64,000 bases of DNA from Tenacibaculum skagerrakense (GCF_004345825.1 NZ_SLXM01000003.1:227187-291186); one strand, 5' to 3'. Counted from the first letter of the stretch, positions 18,373 through 27,178 are shown. The notes: generated by a model not told the origin, from the sequence alone. Made by a program: numbers and translations.

Positions 18373-19428
18373 TTAAAACCACTTCTTCTTTCTGAAAAAC
18401 AACAACATAGATAAAGCCACAGCAATAATAAAGCCCCACATGATAAAATAACCGTATTTAAGTTTTAACTCTGGGATAAATTCGAAGTTGGTTCCATAAA
18501 TACCCGCAATAAAGGTAATTGGGATAAATACTACTGAAAAAATAGTGAGCAGCTTCATGATTTCATTCAGCTTGTAATTTACATGTGTAGAATACACCGT
18601 TAATTGCTCGCTAAGCATACTTTTGTAGTTTTCTAAAGCTTCGTAAACTCTGCCAATTAACTCGTTTAAATCGTTAAAGAAATGCTGCTCTCTTTTGGTA
18701 ATTAACGGAGTTTTATAATTTTTAAAATTACTAATTGCTTCTCTGGCCGGGCGAATATTCTTTTTAAAGTAATTAAGCTCTATTTTATTTTTATTGATAC
18801 TCTCTAAAATATCTTTATTTGGGTTGGATAAAATTCGATCTTCTAATTCTTCAACATTCTCACCGAAAATCTCCACTAATAAATGATAATTATCTACAAT
18901 AGTATCTAATAAACAGTATTTTAAGTAACTTAAATTATTTGCTCTAATCCTACCCTTTTTATTTCTTAATCGTTCTCGTATTGGGTCAAAAACATCACCA
19001 CGTTGTTCTTGAAAGGTAAAAAGTATGTTTTTGGTTAAGTACATAGAAACTTGCTCTGCATGAAGTCGTTGATACTTGCCTAAAAACATCATTTTAATCA
19101 CCGTAAAAATAAAATCATCGTCAATATCAGATTTTGAACGCAATCCTGTATTGGCAATATCTTCCGCAATTAAAGGATGAATATTAAATAAGGTACAGAT
19201 TTTCTTAATTGGTGCTACATCATGAATTCCATCTATATTAACCCATACATTTTTGTATTGCTCGGTATATTTTAATATATCCTCAATGGTTTCAATAGTA
19301 ACTTCCACAAATCGTTCATCATCATAAGCCATTAATGTAATGTGAATGGTATCTTGCTTTTTGGTTCCTATAAAAATAGGTTTACCAGGTATTTCACTTT
19401 TGTTTTTTTGATGAACTACAAATCTCAT
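18373..19428 (-). CDS. corA: CorA-family Mg2+/Co2+ transporter with GTN signature
   Basis: This 351-residue protein has the CorA layout: a large cytoplasmic N-terminal domain, a long stalk helix, and two C-terminal transmembrane helices (about residues 292-312 and 324-344). The loop motif reads YGTNF (residues 311-315) where the family has YGMNF, so the conserved Met is Thr. The conserved PEL follows, and the C-terminus is basic (RKKKWF). It lies 10 bases after the preceding gene at the end of the speA-corA run. Pentameric ion transport is likely; selectivity is uncertain. Confidence 0.88.
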   Translation of the reverse strand: MRFVVHQKNKSEIPGKPIFIGTKKQDTIHITLMAYDDERFVEVTIETIEDILKYTEQYKNVWVNIDGIHDVAPIKKICTLFNIHPLIAEDIANTGLRSKSDIDDDFIFTVIKMMFLGKYQRLHAEQVSMYLTKNILFTFQEQRGDVFDPIRERLRNKKGRIRANNLSYLKYCLLDTIVDNYHLLVEIFGENVEELEDRILSNPNKDILESINKNKIELNYFKKNIRPAREAISNFKNYKTPLITKREQHFFNDLNELIGRVYEALENYKSMLSEQLTVYSTHVNYKLNEIMKLLTIFSVVFIPITFIAGIYGTNFEFIPELKLKYGYFIMWGFIIAVALSMLLFFRKKKWF

Positions 19429-19438
19429 TCAGCAATTT

Positions 19439-19837
19439 TTATTTATGTGTACTTTCGTGTACTAATTTATGAAGTTTGGTTAGCAAGATTAATTCCGATT
19501 TATTTTTACCGTTTACAGCATTACATATTTTATGACAAGCATCTAACAAATCTAAGTTAATCTGTCTGGTAAAAAGCTCTTTGTTTACAATGAAATACGC
19601 TTTAAAGTTTTCGTAAGCTTTATCCGCAGAAAGATTTTCTTTTATCAAATCTCTCATGGTTTCATAAATAAGCTCTTCACTGTCAAAACCAAACTCATTA
19701 GTAGCCCACTCTTCTTTTACCGAGCCTACAATTTCTTTTTTTTCTTGAACCGTCATTCTCTTGTCAATCATAGAAAATGCGTAAAAAAGATGTGTAATGG
19801 CTATGTAAAAAGGTTTTGTGAGCTTATGTGTTTTCAT
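19439..19837 (-). CDS. Conserved hypothetical protein, helical
   Basis: This 132-residue protein is predicted all-helical, without signal peptide. HLFYAFSMIDKRMTVQEKKEI is followed by spaced acidic helices, which recalls the TerB-like fold of the gene two places upstream, but I do not recognise the family. Its ATG directly follows the stop codon of the universal stress protein gene (TAAATG), so the two are probably translated together. Context suggests a stress role. Confidence 0.6.
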   Translation of the reverse strand: MKTHKLTKPFYIAITHLFYAFSMIDKRMTVQEKKEIVGSVKEEWATNEFGFDSEELIYETMRDLIKENLSADKAYENFKAYFIVNKELFTRQINLDLLDACHKICNAVNGKNKSELILLTKLHKLVHESTHK

Positions 19838-20668
19838 TTATAATTCGGGTAAAATTAATAGTGGTATACTACTGCTAAAGGTTATTTTTTTAATAACGTT
19901 TTCATTCAATAATTTATTAAAAAAACTATAATGGTGATTGATAAAAACTAATAATTGCCCATGTGAAGCTTCTATATGCGTTTGAATCGTTTTGGTTTCA
20001 GAATCATTCCAATCTAGCTTTTTAAAGCTACTATTTACTTCTCCTAATAAGTCTCTCAGAATATTTTTATGATTCTTTTGATTATCAGTTAAAGCTTCTT
20101 CTACAGATAAATTAACAACTTCTACTTCACATTGCTTCATTTTACAGATAGCAATTAAAGTTTCTAGTTCTTCTTTTGTATACGTTTTTTTGAAATTAGT
20201 AGAAAAAATAACTCGATCAATAGGCTTGTATTTGTAACTGGTAGGAACTACTAATACCGGTGTAGTATCAATACTATTGATAATTTTAATAGTATTAGTT
20301 CCCATAAAAGTTTGTGCTAAACTTTTAGCTCCTTTGGTACCACTAATAACCAAATCTATTTTTTCCTTTTTAATAGCCTCTTTAACCGCATTTGTAAGCG
20401 AATTAGAATCTACAATTGAATGATAGGTAAAACCATTTTCTTCTTCATTTAGAATACCTACTAAATACGACAATTCATCTTCGATATCGTCGTCCATCTG
20501 GCTAAACCATTCTTGATTATGCTCTTCGCTTAACAAATAAGAACGTTCACCAATGTACACGTCTAGTAAGAAAACATTTATCTTGTTTCCTTCAAAGATT
20601 TTTTTCGTGTAATTAAGGGCGTTAATAGCCGCTTCAGAGAAATCGTAAGGTATTAAAATGTTTTTCAT
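19838..20668 (-). CDS. Universal stress protein with two Usp domains
   Basis: The 276-residue cytoplasmic protein begins with the classical strand MKNILIPYDFSEAA. Its first half ends with GTKGAKSLAQTFMGTN followed by PVLVVP, matching the ATP-binding GxxG-x9-G(S/T) element. A second, more degenerate Usp domain follows (about residues 148-275) and ends SSSIPLLILP. Tandem Usp proteins of this size are common in Bacteroidota. It sits 2 bases after the TerB-like gene in the stress part of the run. Confidence 0.88.
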   Translation of the reverse strand: MKNILIPYDFSEAAINALNYTKKIFEGNKINVFLLDVYIGERSYLLSEEHNQEWFSQMDDDIEDELSYLVGILNEEENGFTYHSIVDSNSLTNAVKEAIKKEKIDLVISGTKGAKSLAQTFMGTNTIKIINSIDTTPVLVVPTSYKYKPIDRVIFSTNFKKTYTKEELETLIAICKMKQCEVEVVNLSVEEALTDNQKNHKNILRDLLGEVNSSFKKLDWNDSETKTIQTHIEASHGQLLVFINHHYSFFNKLLNENVIKKITFSSSIPLLILPEL

Positions 20669-20670
20669 GG

Positions 20671-21096
20671 CTATACTATTGAAAGTATTTTCTTGTATGC
20701 TTCAAAATCGATATTCGCAGAGAAAACTTTCGTCGATTTTGATATAATCGACTTAGCATCTTCTTCTTTAAAGCCTAATTGAATAGCATAACGTAAAATC
20801 AAGTTACTTTCTTGATCATCGATATTATGATCAGAAAAGATAATTTTAAATAAATCTAATAAACGCTCTAAGCGTTCGTCAATAGTATTTTGAGGAATTA
20901 CTGGGTATTTTGAAGGGTTTTTAATTACCTCTTTATATTCCTCTTCGTTGATATCTAATTTTTTAACGAAACGACTGATAATGTCTTTCTCGTTTGTGTT
21001 TAATTCACCATCTACTAAAGCAATATTTACTAATGCTGAAAAATGAGCCATATTATTTCTGTGAATACTAGATTCAAAAAGGTCGATTATACTCAT
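20671..21096 (-). CDS. TerB-family protein
   Basis: This 141-residue helical protein contains LVNIALVDGELNTNEKDII near residues 23-41 and a second acidic repeat (IFSDHNIDDQESNLI). These fit the two TerB half-repeats, whose acidic clusters bind divalent metals. The family is associated with envelope and general stress, and tellurite resistance is only its historical name. Same strand as its neighbours, 17 bases after the VOC gene. Confidence 0.78.
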   Translation of the reverse strand: MSIIDLFESSIHRNNMAHFSALVNIALVDGELNTNEKDIISRFVKKLDINEEEYKEVIKNPSKYPVIPQNTIDERLERLLDLFKIIFSDHNIDDQESNLILRYAIQLGFKEEDAKSIISKSTKVFSANIDFEAYKKILSIV

Positions 21097-21113
21097 AATG
21101 ATGTATTTAAGAA

Positions 21114-21524
21114 TTATAAGAAAATTTCATTGTGCTCTTTGAACGTTTTGAACTCAATGTGGTAACCATTTGGATCTTCGACAAAGAATGAATTTTGCTC
21201 ACCATTTTTATCAACAAAAAAGGTTTTTTGGGTGATGGTATCTACAGACCATCGGTTTATTTTATCATGTAATTTTTCCCATTCGTAACTATCTAAAATT
21301 ACGCCAAAATGAAAAGTTGGTAACTCTTCATTTTCTAAAAGATAAAAAGGATATTGAAAGCTAAATTCTTCAGCTAGTACAAAAGTAATTTGACTTCCAA
21401 ATAAATTAAAGTCAACCCACGTATCTGTGCTCCTACCCTTTTTTATATCTAGGTTTTCAGTGTAAAATTTGATAGTTTCTTCAATGCTTTTGCATGGTAA
21501 CGAAATGTGAAAATTTACATTCAT
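21114..21524 (-). CDS. VOC-superfamily (glyoxalase/dioxygenase-like) protein
   Basis: The 136-residue protein starts MNVNFHISLPCKSIEETIKFY and ends with DPNGYHIEFKTF, the beginning and end of a VOC domain with paired beta-alpha-beta-beta-beta modules. His6 and Glu near the C-terminus could ligate a metal. The reaction cannot be told. It directly abuts the 86-residue gene upstream (ATG follows the stop), implying coupled translation. Confidence 0.8.
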   Translation of the reverse strand: MNVNFHISLPCKSIEETIKFYTENLDIKKGRSTDTWVDFNLFGSQITFVLAEEFSFQYPFYLLENEELPTFHFGVILDSYEWEKLHDKINRWSVDTITQKTFFVDKNGEQNSFFVEDPNGYHIEFKTFKEHNEIFL

Positions 21525-21785
21525 TTATAAGAGTGTTAAATTGTTTAATTTGAAAGCTACAAAATCATCATCATCCAAATCGTCGATAATTTCAATATAT
21601 TCTATTGAAAACTTTTTACCAACAAACTCTTTTGACTTTAAGTCATATAAATGTAAGACTTTATTATTAATTTGTTCAAAGTCTACAAAGTCTCCATTTA
21701 ATAATTCAAATTTGTAATAGCCATTTTCATAGTTTCTGAAGATTCCTTCAACAGAAACCGTGTGATCAGAATTATAATATTTCAT
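21525..21785 (-). CDS. Small cytoplasmic protein of a locally repeated domain family
   Basis: This 86-residue protein lacks a signal peptide and consists of one copy of a domain that recurs in the secreted proteins at 27204-27533 and 27789-28415. Shared features are GIFRNYENGYYKFE, a central F/V pair, YDLKSKEFVGKKFSIEY, and a final strand (FKLNNLTLL). I do not recognise the family. It is translated between the 98-residue gene and the VOC gene. Confidence 0.65.
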   Translation of the reverse strand: MKYYNSDHTVSVEGIFRNYENGYYKFELLNGDFVDFEQINNKVLHLYDLKSKEFVGKKFSIEYIEIIDDLDDDDFVAFKLNNLTLL

Positions 21786-21795
21786 TATTACTCAA

Positions 21796-22092
21796 TTACT
21801 CAGAAAAATTATCCTCGTCGAAATCTGGTAAGCTTTCATTATCAAAATCGTACCCATCATCATTATCATCATAATCATCGGCATGATCTTCCATTTTCTT
21901 TTCTAACTTAGAGCTTATTTTAACTAAATAAATAGTATCCTCTGTATTTACTTGAACCGCTTTAACAGTTTCTCCTTTAGCATTTTTAAAAGAGATAATG
22001 TCTTCATAGTCATATCCGTCAGGATATTTTTCTACTAATAAATCTAATATATCAGTAGTTAATTTTTCATATGTTACTATTACTCGTTTCAT
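21796..22092 (-). CDS. Conserved small acidic protein
   Basis: This 98-residue protein has a compact N-terminal domain (MKRVIVTYEKLTTDILDLL, then YPDGYDYEDIISFKNAKGE) and an acidic, probably disordered tail (DDYDDNDDGYDFDNE). I recognise it only as a type found in Flavobacteriia beside the deoxyhypusine-synthase-like gene. It starts 4 bases after the stop of that gene, so the two are probably coupled. Confidence 0.6.
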   Translation of the reverse strand: MKRVIVTYEKLTTDILDLLVEKYPDGYDYEDIISFKNAKGETVKAVQVNTEDTIYLVKISSKLEKKMEDHADDYDDNDDGYDFDNESLPDFDEDNFSE

Positions 22093-22096
22093 AAAG

Positions 22097-23074
22097 TTAC
22101 ATTTTTAATAAGTAAGCAAAAATTAATGGTGCAACAATCGTGGCATCACTTTCAATGATGTATTTTGGTGTATCGATATCTAATTTACCCCAAGTTATTT
22201 TTTCATTAGGAACAGCTCCTGAATACGAACCATAACTAGTGGTTGAATCAGAAATTTGACAGAAATAGCTCCAGAAAGGAGTATCTTCTCTTTCCATATC
22301 TTGGTATAACATTGGCACTACACATATAGGGAAATCACCTGCAATTCCTCCACCAATTTGGAAAAATCCGATTCCTTTTTCTGAATTATCAGTATACCAA
22401 TCTGCTAAGAATGTCATGTATTCAATTCCAGATTTCATTGTAGAGGCTTTTAACTCACCTTTTAACACGTAAGAAGCAAAAATATTTCCCATAGTAGAAT
22501 CTTCCCAACCTGGAACTACCATTGGTAAATTTTTCTCTGCCGCAGCATACATCCACGAATCTTTTAAATCGATCTCATAATACTCTTCTAATACTCCAGA
22601 TAGTAATAGCTTATACATAAATTCATGAGGAAAATAGCGCTCACCACTTTCTTCAGCATCTTTCCAAATCTTGAAAATGTGCTTTTGTAAACGTCTAAAA
22701 GCTTCTTCTTCAGGAATACAAGTATCCGTAACACGGTTTAATCCTTTTAATAATAAATCCCACTCATCTTGAGGAGTTAAATCTCTATAATTAGGAACAC
22801 GTTTGTAATGTGAGTGTGCTACTAAATTCATGATGTCCTCTTCTAAGTTGGCACCAGTACATGAAATAATATGCACTTTCTCTGCTCTAATAATATCTGC
22901 AAATATTTTTCCTAGTTCAGCTGTACTCATTGCTCCTGCAAGTGACACTAACATTTTAGATCCCTTATCAAGTTGCGCTTCATACCCTTTAGCTGCATCA
23001 ACTAATGCTGCAGCATTAAAGTGAAGAAAATATTTTTCAATGAATTCTGAAATTGGATGTGTATTCGTATTCAT
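22097..23074 (-). CDS. Deoxyhypusine synthase family protein, probable homospermidine synthase
   Basis: This 325-residue protein belongs to the deoxyhypusine synthase family. Seen: a dinucleotide-site motif CTGANLEED, a GGGIAGDF loop (241-248), and the active-site lysine in TWGKL (Lys297), matching SWGK with Lys329 of human DHS. The human loop reads GGGVVKHH; here KHH is replaced by GDF, arguing against eIF5A modification, and bacteria lack that substrate. Flavobacteriaceae typically contain homospermidine, and speA and speB lie upstream. The inferred reaction is homospermidine formation from putrescine. Confidence 0.82.
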   Translation of the reverse strand: MNTNTHPISEFIEKYFLHFNAAALVDAAKGYEAQLDKGSKMLVSLAGAMSTAELGKIFADIIRAEKVHIISCTGANLEEDIMNLVAHSHYKRVPNYRDLTPQDEWDLLLKGLNRVTDTCIPEEEAFRRLQKHIFKIWKDAEESGERYFPHEFMYKLLLSGVLEEYYEIDLKDSWMYAAAEKNLPMVVPGWEDSTMGNIFASYVLKGELKASTMKSGIEYMTFLADWYTDNSEKGIGFFQIGGGIAGDFPICVVPMLYQDMEREDTPFWSYFCQISDSTTSYGSYSGAVPNEKITWGKLDIDTPKYIIESDATIVAPLIFAYLLKM

Positions 23075-23119
23075 TTTTTGTTTGTTCTTTTTTGTTTTAT
23101 TATTTAAAAATTGTGGTTG

Positions 23120-23884
23120 TTAGAAAAAAATTTGTACTACTTCTAGTAGAATTAAAATGATAATAATCCATTCTAGCATACTACTGTATTTGTGATTTAG
23201 AATATCTCGGAATAAATCTAAATTTTCTTTAATTACATTTAAACTATTCTCTATTCCTTGATGCCTTTTTACAACATCTAACTCATCTCTCAGTTTATAA
23301 TCTAAAAGAGAAAGTTCTTTTACATTCCATGCTACTTCTGGAGCTTCAAAGACAAATAAATCTTCCGCAATATTATTTTTCAGATTCATAGTTTTGCCAA
23401 TGAATTTTCTCATTTGCTTTTTTGTTAATTTAAAATTTCCAGTATGCTCTAATTGCTTAGAATATACTAAAGTCTTATCATGTAAATCAGATGTTTTATC
23501 CACATAATTCATTAAGGCAACTGATTGTCCTAAATTTAAACAAACTACATGAATAGTATCAACATTTAGTTCTTTTACTTTTATGGTATTAAAATCAACA
23601 TCTGTTTCACTTCCTATTGAAAGACTGTAGCTTTCAGAAGGCAAACTTTCTGGTTGTATCTCTTTACTTGCAATAGAACTAATAGTGACATTCTTAAACT
23701 CTTCACTACAATTAAAGAAAACAATGCTTCCATAATCCTTAATATATAAGTAACTATCATCTTCTATTTCATATAAAAGAAATGTATGTTCTCTTTTAAC
23801 AATAGAAAGGTTAGGAAACAATGTTCTGATCACATTTAGATCCAGTCTTTTTTCTAAGTGATATGCTATAACATTAGCCTTCAT
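23120..23884 (-). CDS. RMD1/YagE family (DUF155) membrane protein
   Basis: This 254-residue protein matches the DUF155 family (yeast RMD1 and Sif2 relatives). It has an N-terminal mixed domain, a Lys-rich middle, and a C-terminal helix NVIKENLDLFRDILNHKYSS. One transmembrane anchor ends the chain (MLEWIIIILILLEVVQIFF). Its ATG overlaps the speB stop by one base (TAATG), so it is coupled to speB. The function of bacterial members is not known; linkage with polyamine genes is suggestive only. Confidence 0.75.
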   Translation of the reverse strand: MKANVIAYHLEKRLDLNVIRTLFPNLSIVKREHTFLLYEIEDDSYLYIKDYGSIVFFNCSEEFKNVTISSIASKEIQPESLPSESYSLSIGSETDVDFNTIKVKELNVDTIHVVCLNLGQSVALMNYVDKTSDLHDKTLVYSKQLEHTGNFKLTKKQMRKFIGKTMNLKNNIAEDLFVFEAPEVAWNVKELSLLDYKLRDELDVVKRHQGIENSLNVIKENLDLFRDILNHKYSSMLEWIIIILILLEVVQIFF

Positions 23885-24819
23885 TAATACTCTTCGTCGT
23901 ATTCGTCGTCTTTAATTTTAGATCCTGATTGGTAATCATCAGAGAAAGCATCTTCGTCTTCTTCCTCTTGGCTAGCGAATTTATAACTTAACATTTTATA
24001 AAAAAGCTTAGCGGTTAAGAAATCAGAAGATTTTTCAATTTCGTTAGGACATAATTCAACAAGATCAAATCCCACTACATTTTTACGCTCAAACACCATT
24101 TTTAAAAACTCTAACGTTTCATACCAGAATAATCCTCCTGGCTCTGGAGTTCCCGTACTAGGCATAATTGATGGGTCTAAAGCATCTAAATCAAATGTAA
24201 TGAAAACATTATCTGTTAATTGATCAATTACATCATCCATCCAATCTTCATTAACAGCCATATCATGAGCGAAAAATACTTTGTCTAAGTTCATTGAATT
24301 TCTCTCAGACTTATCCATACTTCTGATACCAACCTGTACTAAGTTCGTATTTAAACTAGCCTCGTACATTGCACAAGCGTGATTGTAGGGAGTTCCTTCG
24401 TACTCTTTTCTTAAATCTGCATGCGCATCTATTTGTAAAACAGTTAAATTGTTAAAGCACTCATCAAATGCTTTAATAGTTCCAATAGAAATAGAGTGTT
24501 CTCCACCAATAATGGTTACAAACTTATTTTTATTGATGTATTTTTTTGTTGTTTCATGAACAGTTTTTACTACTGCTTCAGGAGAACTGTTTTCTGTAAC
24601 AGTTTCTGCTAAATACACTCCTTCTTTATATACTTCACTATTTGTTTCAATATCGTATAATTCCATGTTTTCTGAAGCGTCTAAAAAAGCCTCAGGCCCT
24701 TTATCTGCTCCTTTTTGCCATGTACTAGTTCCATCATATGGTACAGGAATAATTACAATTTTTGAGTTTTCTAATTTTGCATATTGATCTGGAATACCAG
24801 CATAATTTCTTTTGTCCAT
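23884..24819 (-). CDS. speB: Agmatinase
   Basis: The enzyme hydrolyses agmatine to putrescine and urea in the cytoplasm. All ureohydrolase metal motifs are present: GGEHSIS, DAHADLR and DLDALDPS, giving the two-manganese site. From the ATG at 24819 the protein is 311 residues with an acidic, probably disordered tail. A start at 24840 would overlap speA by 11 bases and add only MVTKNLK; I prefer 24819 because MDKRNYAGIP resembles the usual start. It follows speA by 10 bases and overlaps the next gene by one base. Confidence 0.93.
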   Translation of the reverse strand: MDKRNYAGIPDQYAKLENSKIVIIPVPYDGTSTWQKGADKGPEAFLDASENMELYDIETNSEVYKEGVYLAETVTENSSPEAVVKTVHETTKKYINKNKFVTIIGGEHSISIGTIKAFDECFNNLTVLQIDAHADLRKEYEGTPYNHACAMYEASLNTNLVQVGIRSMDKSERNSMNLDKVFFAHDMAVNEDWMDDVIDQLTDNVFITFDLDALDPSIMPSTGTPEPGGLFWYETLEFLKMVFERKNVVGFDLVELCPNEIEKSSDFLTAKLFYKMLSYKFASQEEEDEDAFSDDYQSGSKIKDDEYDEEY

Positions 24820-24829
24820 TTTTAAATTT

Positions 24830-26221
24830 TTAGTAACCAAGAATTGATAAGAATTCTTCGCTTTTTTGTTGTTCTTTAAATAATTGTGTTGTTAAATCTC
24901 CGTTTTCGTTTTTATCTATTAAAATGTGCTTTGGAGTTGGAATTAAACAGTGTTGTAATCCTCCAAAACCACCAATTGTTTCTTGGTATGCACCAGTATT
25001 GAAAAATCCAATATATAAAGTTTTTTGTTTACTATATTTTGGTAAATAGATGGCATTTGTGTGCTGTTCAGAATTGTAATAATCATCACTATCACAAGTA
25101 AGTCCACCTAATAACACTCTTTCATATTCATCACTCCAGCGGTTAATTGGAAGCATAATAAAACGTTTATTAATAGCCCAACTATCTGGAAGTGTTGTAA
25201 TGAATGATGAGTTAATCATATTCCATTTTTCACGATCATTTTGTTTCTTTTGATATAAAACTTCGTAAACAGCTCCACCAGCCTCTCCTACAGTATAACT
25301 ACCAAACTCAGTAAAAATATCAGGAGTATCTACTCCAGCTTCATCACAAGCTATTTTTATTTGAGTGATAATTTCCTCTACCATGTACTGATAGTCATAA
25401 TTAAACGCTAAAGAGTTTTTAATTGGAAAACCACCACCAATGTTTAAGCAATTTAAAGTAGGACATATCTTTTTTAACTCAATATATACTTTTAAACACT
25501 TAGTAAGTTCGTTCCAATAATAAGCAGTATCTCTAATTCCAGTATTGATAAAAAAGTGTAACATTTTTAAATCTACCTGTGGATTTGCTGCTATCTCTTT
25601 CTTGTAGAAATTTACGATATTTTTATAACCAATTCCTAATCTACTTGTATAAAATTCAAATTTTGGTTCTTCTTCAGATGCGATACGAATACCAATATTA
25701 AACTTACTACTAGTTTCATCTAAAATTAAATCTAACTCCTCATAGTTGTCTATAATAGGAATACAGTTGGTATGCCCTCCTTCTATTAAACTAACAATGT
25801 TAGCAATGTATTGGTCACGTTTAAATCCATTACATAATACATACGCATCGTCTTTAATTTTACCAGATGATTTTAAGGACTTCACAATATCAATATCAAA
25901 CGCAGAAGAAGTTTCAATATGTATATCGTTTTTTAAAGCCTCATCTAATACATATTTAAAATGAGAACTTTTAGTACAATAACAATAATGATATTTACCA
26001 TCATAGTTTGTTTTCTTAATTGCATCATGAAACCATTTTTTAGCGTTTAAAATGTTTTCAGATATTTTCGGCAAATAAGTAAACTTTAATGGTGCACCAT
26101 ATGTTTCTACTAATTGCATTAAATCAATATCATGAAATAATAATTCGTTATTTTCTACTTTGAACTCTTGTTGTGGAAAATCAAAAGTTTGCTCTATAAA
26201 GTCTTTGTATTTAATATTCAT
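24830..26221 (-). CDS. speA: Biosynthetic arginine decarboxylase (short form)
   Basis: The 463-residue protein is a PLP-dependent group IV decarboxylase (alanine-racemase fold) that converts arginine to agmatine. The PLP lysine lies in YCTKSSHF (Lys84). GIGYKN lies mid-barrel, NIGGGFP near residue 260 is the PLP phosphate loop, and TCDSDDYY carries the active-site CxxxD element. It is shorter than E. coli SpeA (about 658), lacking the insertion, as is usual in Bacteroidota. It is followed by speB and preceded by a 417-base leader with a structured-RNA candidate. Confidence 0.9.
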   Translation of the reverse strand: MNIKYKDFIEQTFDFPQQEFKVENNELLFHDIDLMQLVETYGAPLKFTYLPKISENILNAKKWFHDAIKKTNYDGKYHYCYCTKSSHFKYVLDEALKNDIHIETSSAFDIDIVKSLKSSGKIKDDAYVLCNGFKRDQYIANIVSLIEGGHTNCIPIIDNYEELDLILDETSSKFNIGIRIASEEEPKFEFYTSRLGIGYKNIVNFYKKEIAANPQVDLKMLHFFINTGIRDTAYYWNELTKCLKVYIELKKICPTLNCLNIGGGFPIKNSLAFNYDYQYMVEEIITQIKIACDEAGVDTPDIFTEFGSYTVGEAGGAVYEVLYQKKQNDREKWNMINSSFITTLPDSWAINKRFIMLPINRWSDEYERVLLGGLTCDSDDYYNSEQHTNAIYLPKYSKQKTLYIGFFNTGAYQETIGGFGGLQHCLIPTPKHILIDKNENGDLTTQLFKEQQKSEEFLSILGY

Positions 26222-26355
26222 TTTTTTAGTTAAAATTTAGGAAAATAATCCCATTATCAAACTACACCAAAATAGTATTAAAAGGCATAATTTGAAAAAA
26301 ATTCAGATAATTAATAATAGATCAACTACTACAAATATCTATACTTATTTTTAAA

Positions 26356-26548
26356 TAAAAAAGGGTGTTTAGACTCTTAAAGCCACGCATTCACCACTCA
26401 GTTTATAAAAGTTGAGCGGCATAAAAATGCTTAGTAGAAAAGAAGACACCTTAATTTTTTCGCTGCGTTTCCAAAACACGAAGTAACCCTCTGTCTTCAA
26501 AGAAAAGTTACTAACGAAATAAGTTAAACGTAACATTTGACTTACTCA
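26356..26548 (-). ncRNA. Candidate structured RNA upstream of speA
   Basis: A GC-richer island inside AT-rich DNA can form several stems. AACTTAC-type pairing lies at its right end. GTAAC/GTTAC closes a hairpin. CGTGTTTTGGAAACGC forms another. The last element is large: AAGGTGT pairs with ACACC and CCTT, enclosing GCATT/AATGC and CCGCTCA/TGAGTGG. On the minus strand it ends in CACCC plus six T, like a terminator, and a TATATTTA box lies at the other end. Strand is not certain, as wobble pairs favour each strand twice. It may be a 6S-like RNA or a speA leader. Confidence 0.42.
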
Positions 26549-26638
26549 TAAGATGTGGTAAATATATACTTTTTTTTTATACAAATATTTTTTTTGCGTT
26601 TTTTTACAAAAAAAAATAAAAAACTGTAAATCAAACAA

Positions 26639-27130
26639 TTAAACCTTATCTTTTAGTTCAATTCCCTTGTATAATATAATAATATTTGGTACCGTAACAT
26701 ACTTTTTTGTTTCGGAAAGATAAAGTAAAACATAAAAACCAGTGATGTTTTTTACCTCGCCTGTTAAATCAAAATCTTTATCTAATATTCTGATTGTATC
26801 TCCTATTCTCATAGGATGGTAAAAAAACAAAATTACACTTGCTGTTAAATTTGATAGCATTGACCATTGAGCAAAGAATCCTACACCGACTACAGCTAAA
26901 ATTGAAGAAGCAACAACACCAAATTGTTTAAAATCAATTCCTAAAATTAGCAACAATGCTAAGAAAGAAGATAGGATATATAAAAGGTAAAATAGGTTTA
27001 AAATTAGTTTTCTTCTATGCGGTTCAATAGAATTTCTAATGATGTATGACTTAGTTAATCTTTTGGTAATGTTAATTGCTAGTAGCAACACAAATAATAG
27101 TATTGAAATTTTAATAATAGTAGTATACAT
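26639..27130 (-). CDS. Small mechanosensitive channel (MscS) family protein
   Basis: This 163-residue protein has three hydrophobic segments: an N-terminal helix, a second near residues 45-65, and the pore-like helix with ASSILAVVGVGFFAQWSMLSN. The MscS beta domain follows (HPMRIGDTIRI, and ITGFYVLLYLSETKKYVTVPN). The C-terminal alpha/beta domain of E. coli MscS is missing, which is usual for this short flavobacterial form. Gating by membrane tension is inferred from family only. Confidence 0.8.
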   Translation of the reverse strand: MYTTIIKISILLFVLLLAINITKRLTKSYIIRNSIEPHRRKLILNLFYLLYILSSFLALLLILGIDFKQFGVVASSILAVVGVGFFAQWSMLSNLTASVILFFYHPMRIGDTIRILDKDFDLTGEVKNITGFYVLLYLSETKKYVTVPNIIILYKGIELKDKV

Positions 27131-27150
27131 CAGTTTATTAGTTAATATAA

Positions 27151-27178
27151 AACCTCATTCTAAATATAGAATGAGGTT
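27151..27178 (-). terminator. Terminator of the 109-residue secreted protein gene
   Basis: A perfect 12-base-pair stem (AACCTCATTCTA with TAGAATGAGGTT, loop of 4) is followed on the minus strand by a T-rich run. It lies 26 bases after the stop codon at 27204. Confidence 0.75.

Noticed and set aside
26356..26548. Reading the structured region as tmRNA or SRP RNA
   Set aside because: No tRNA-like end, tag ORF or SRP tetraloop motif could be found.
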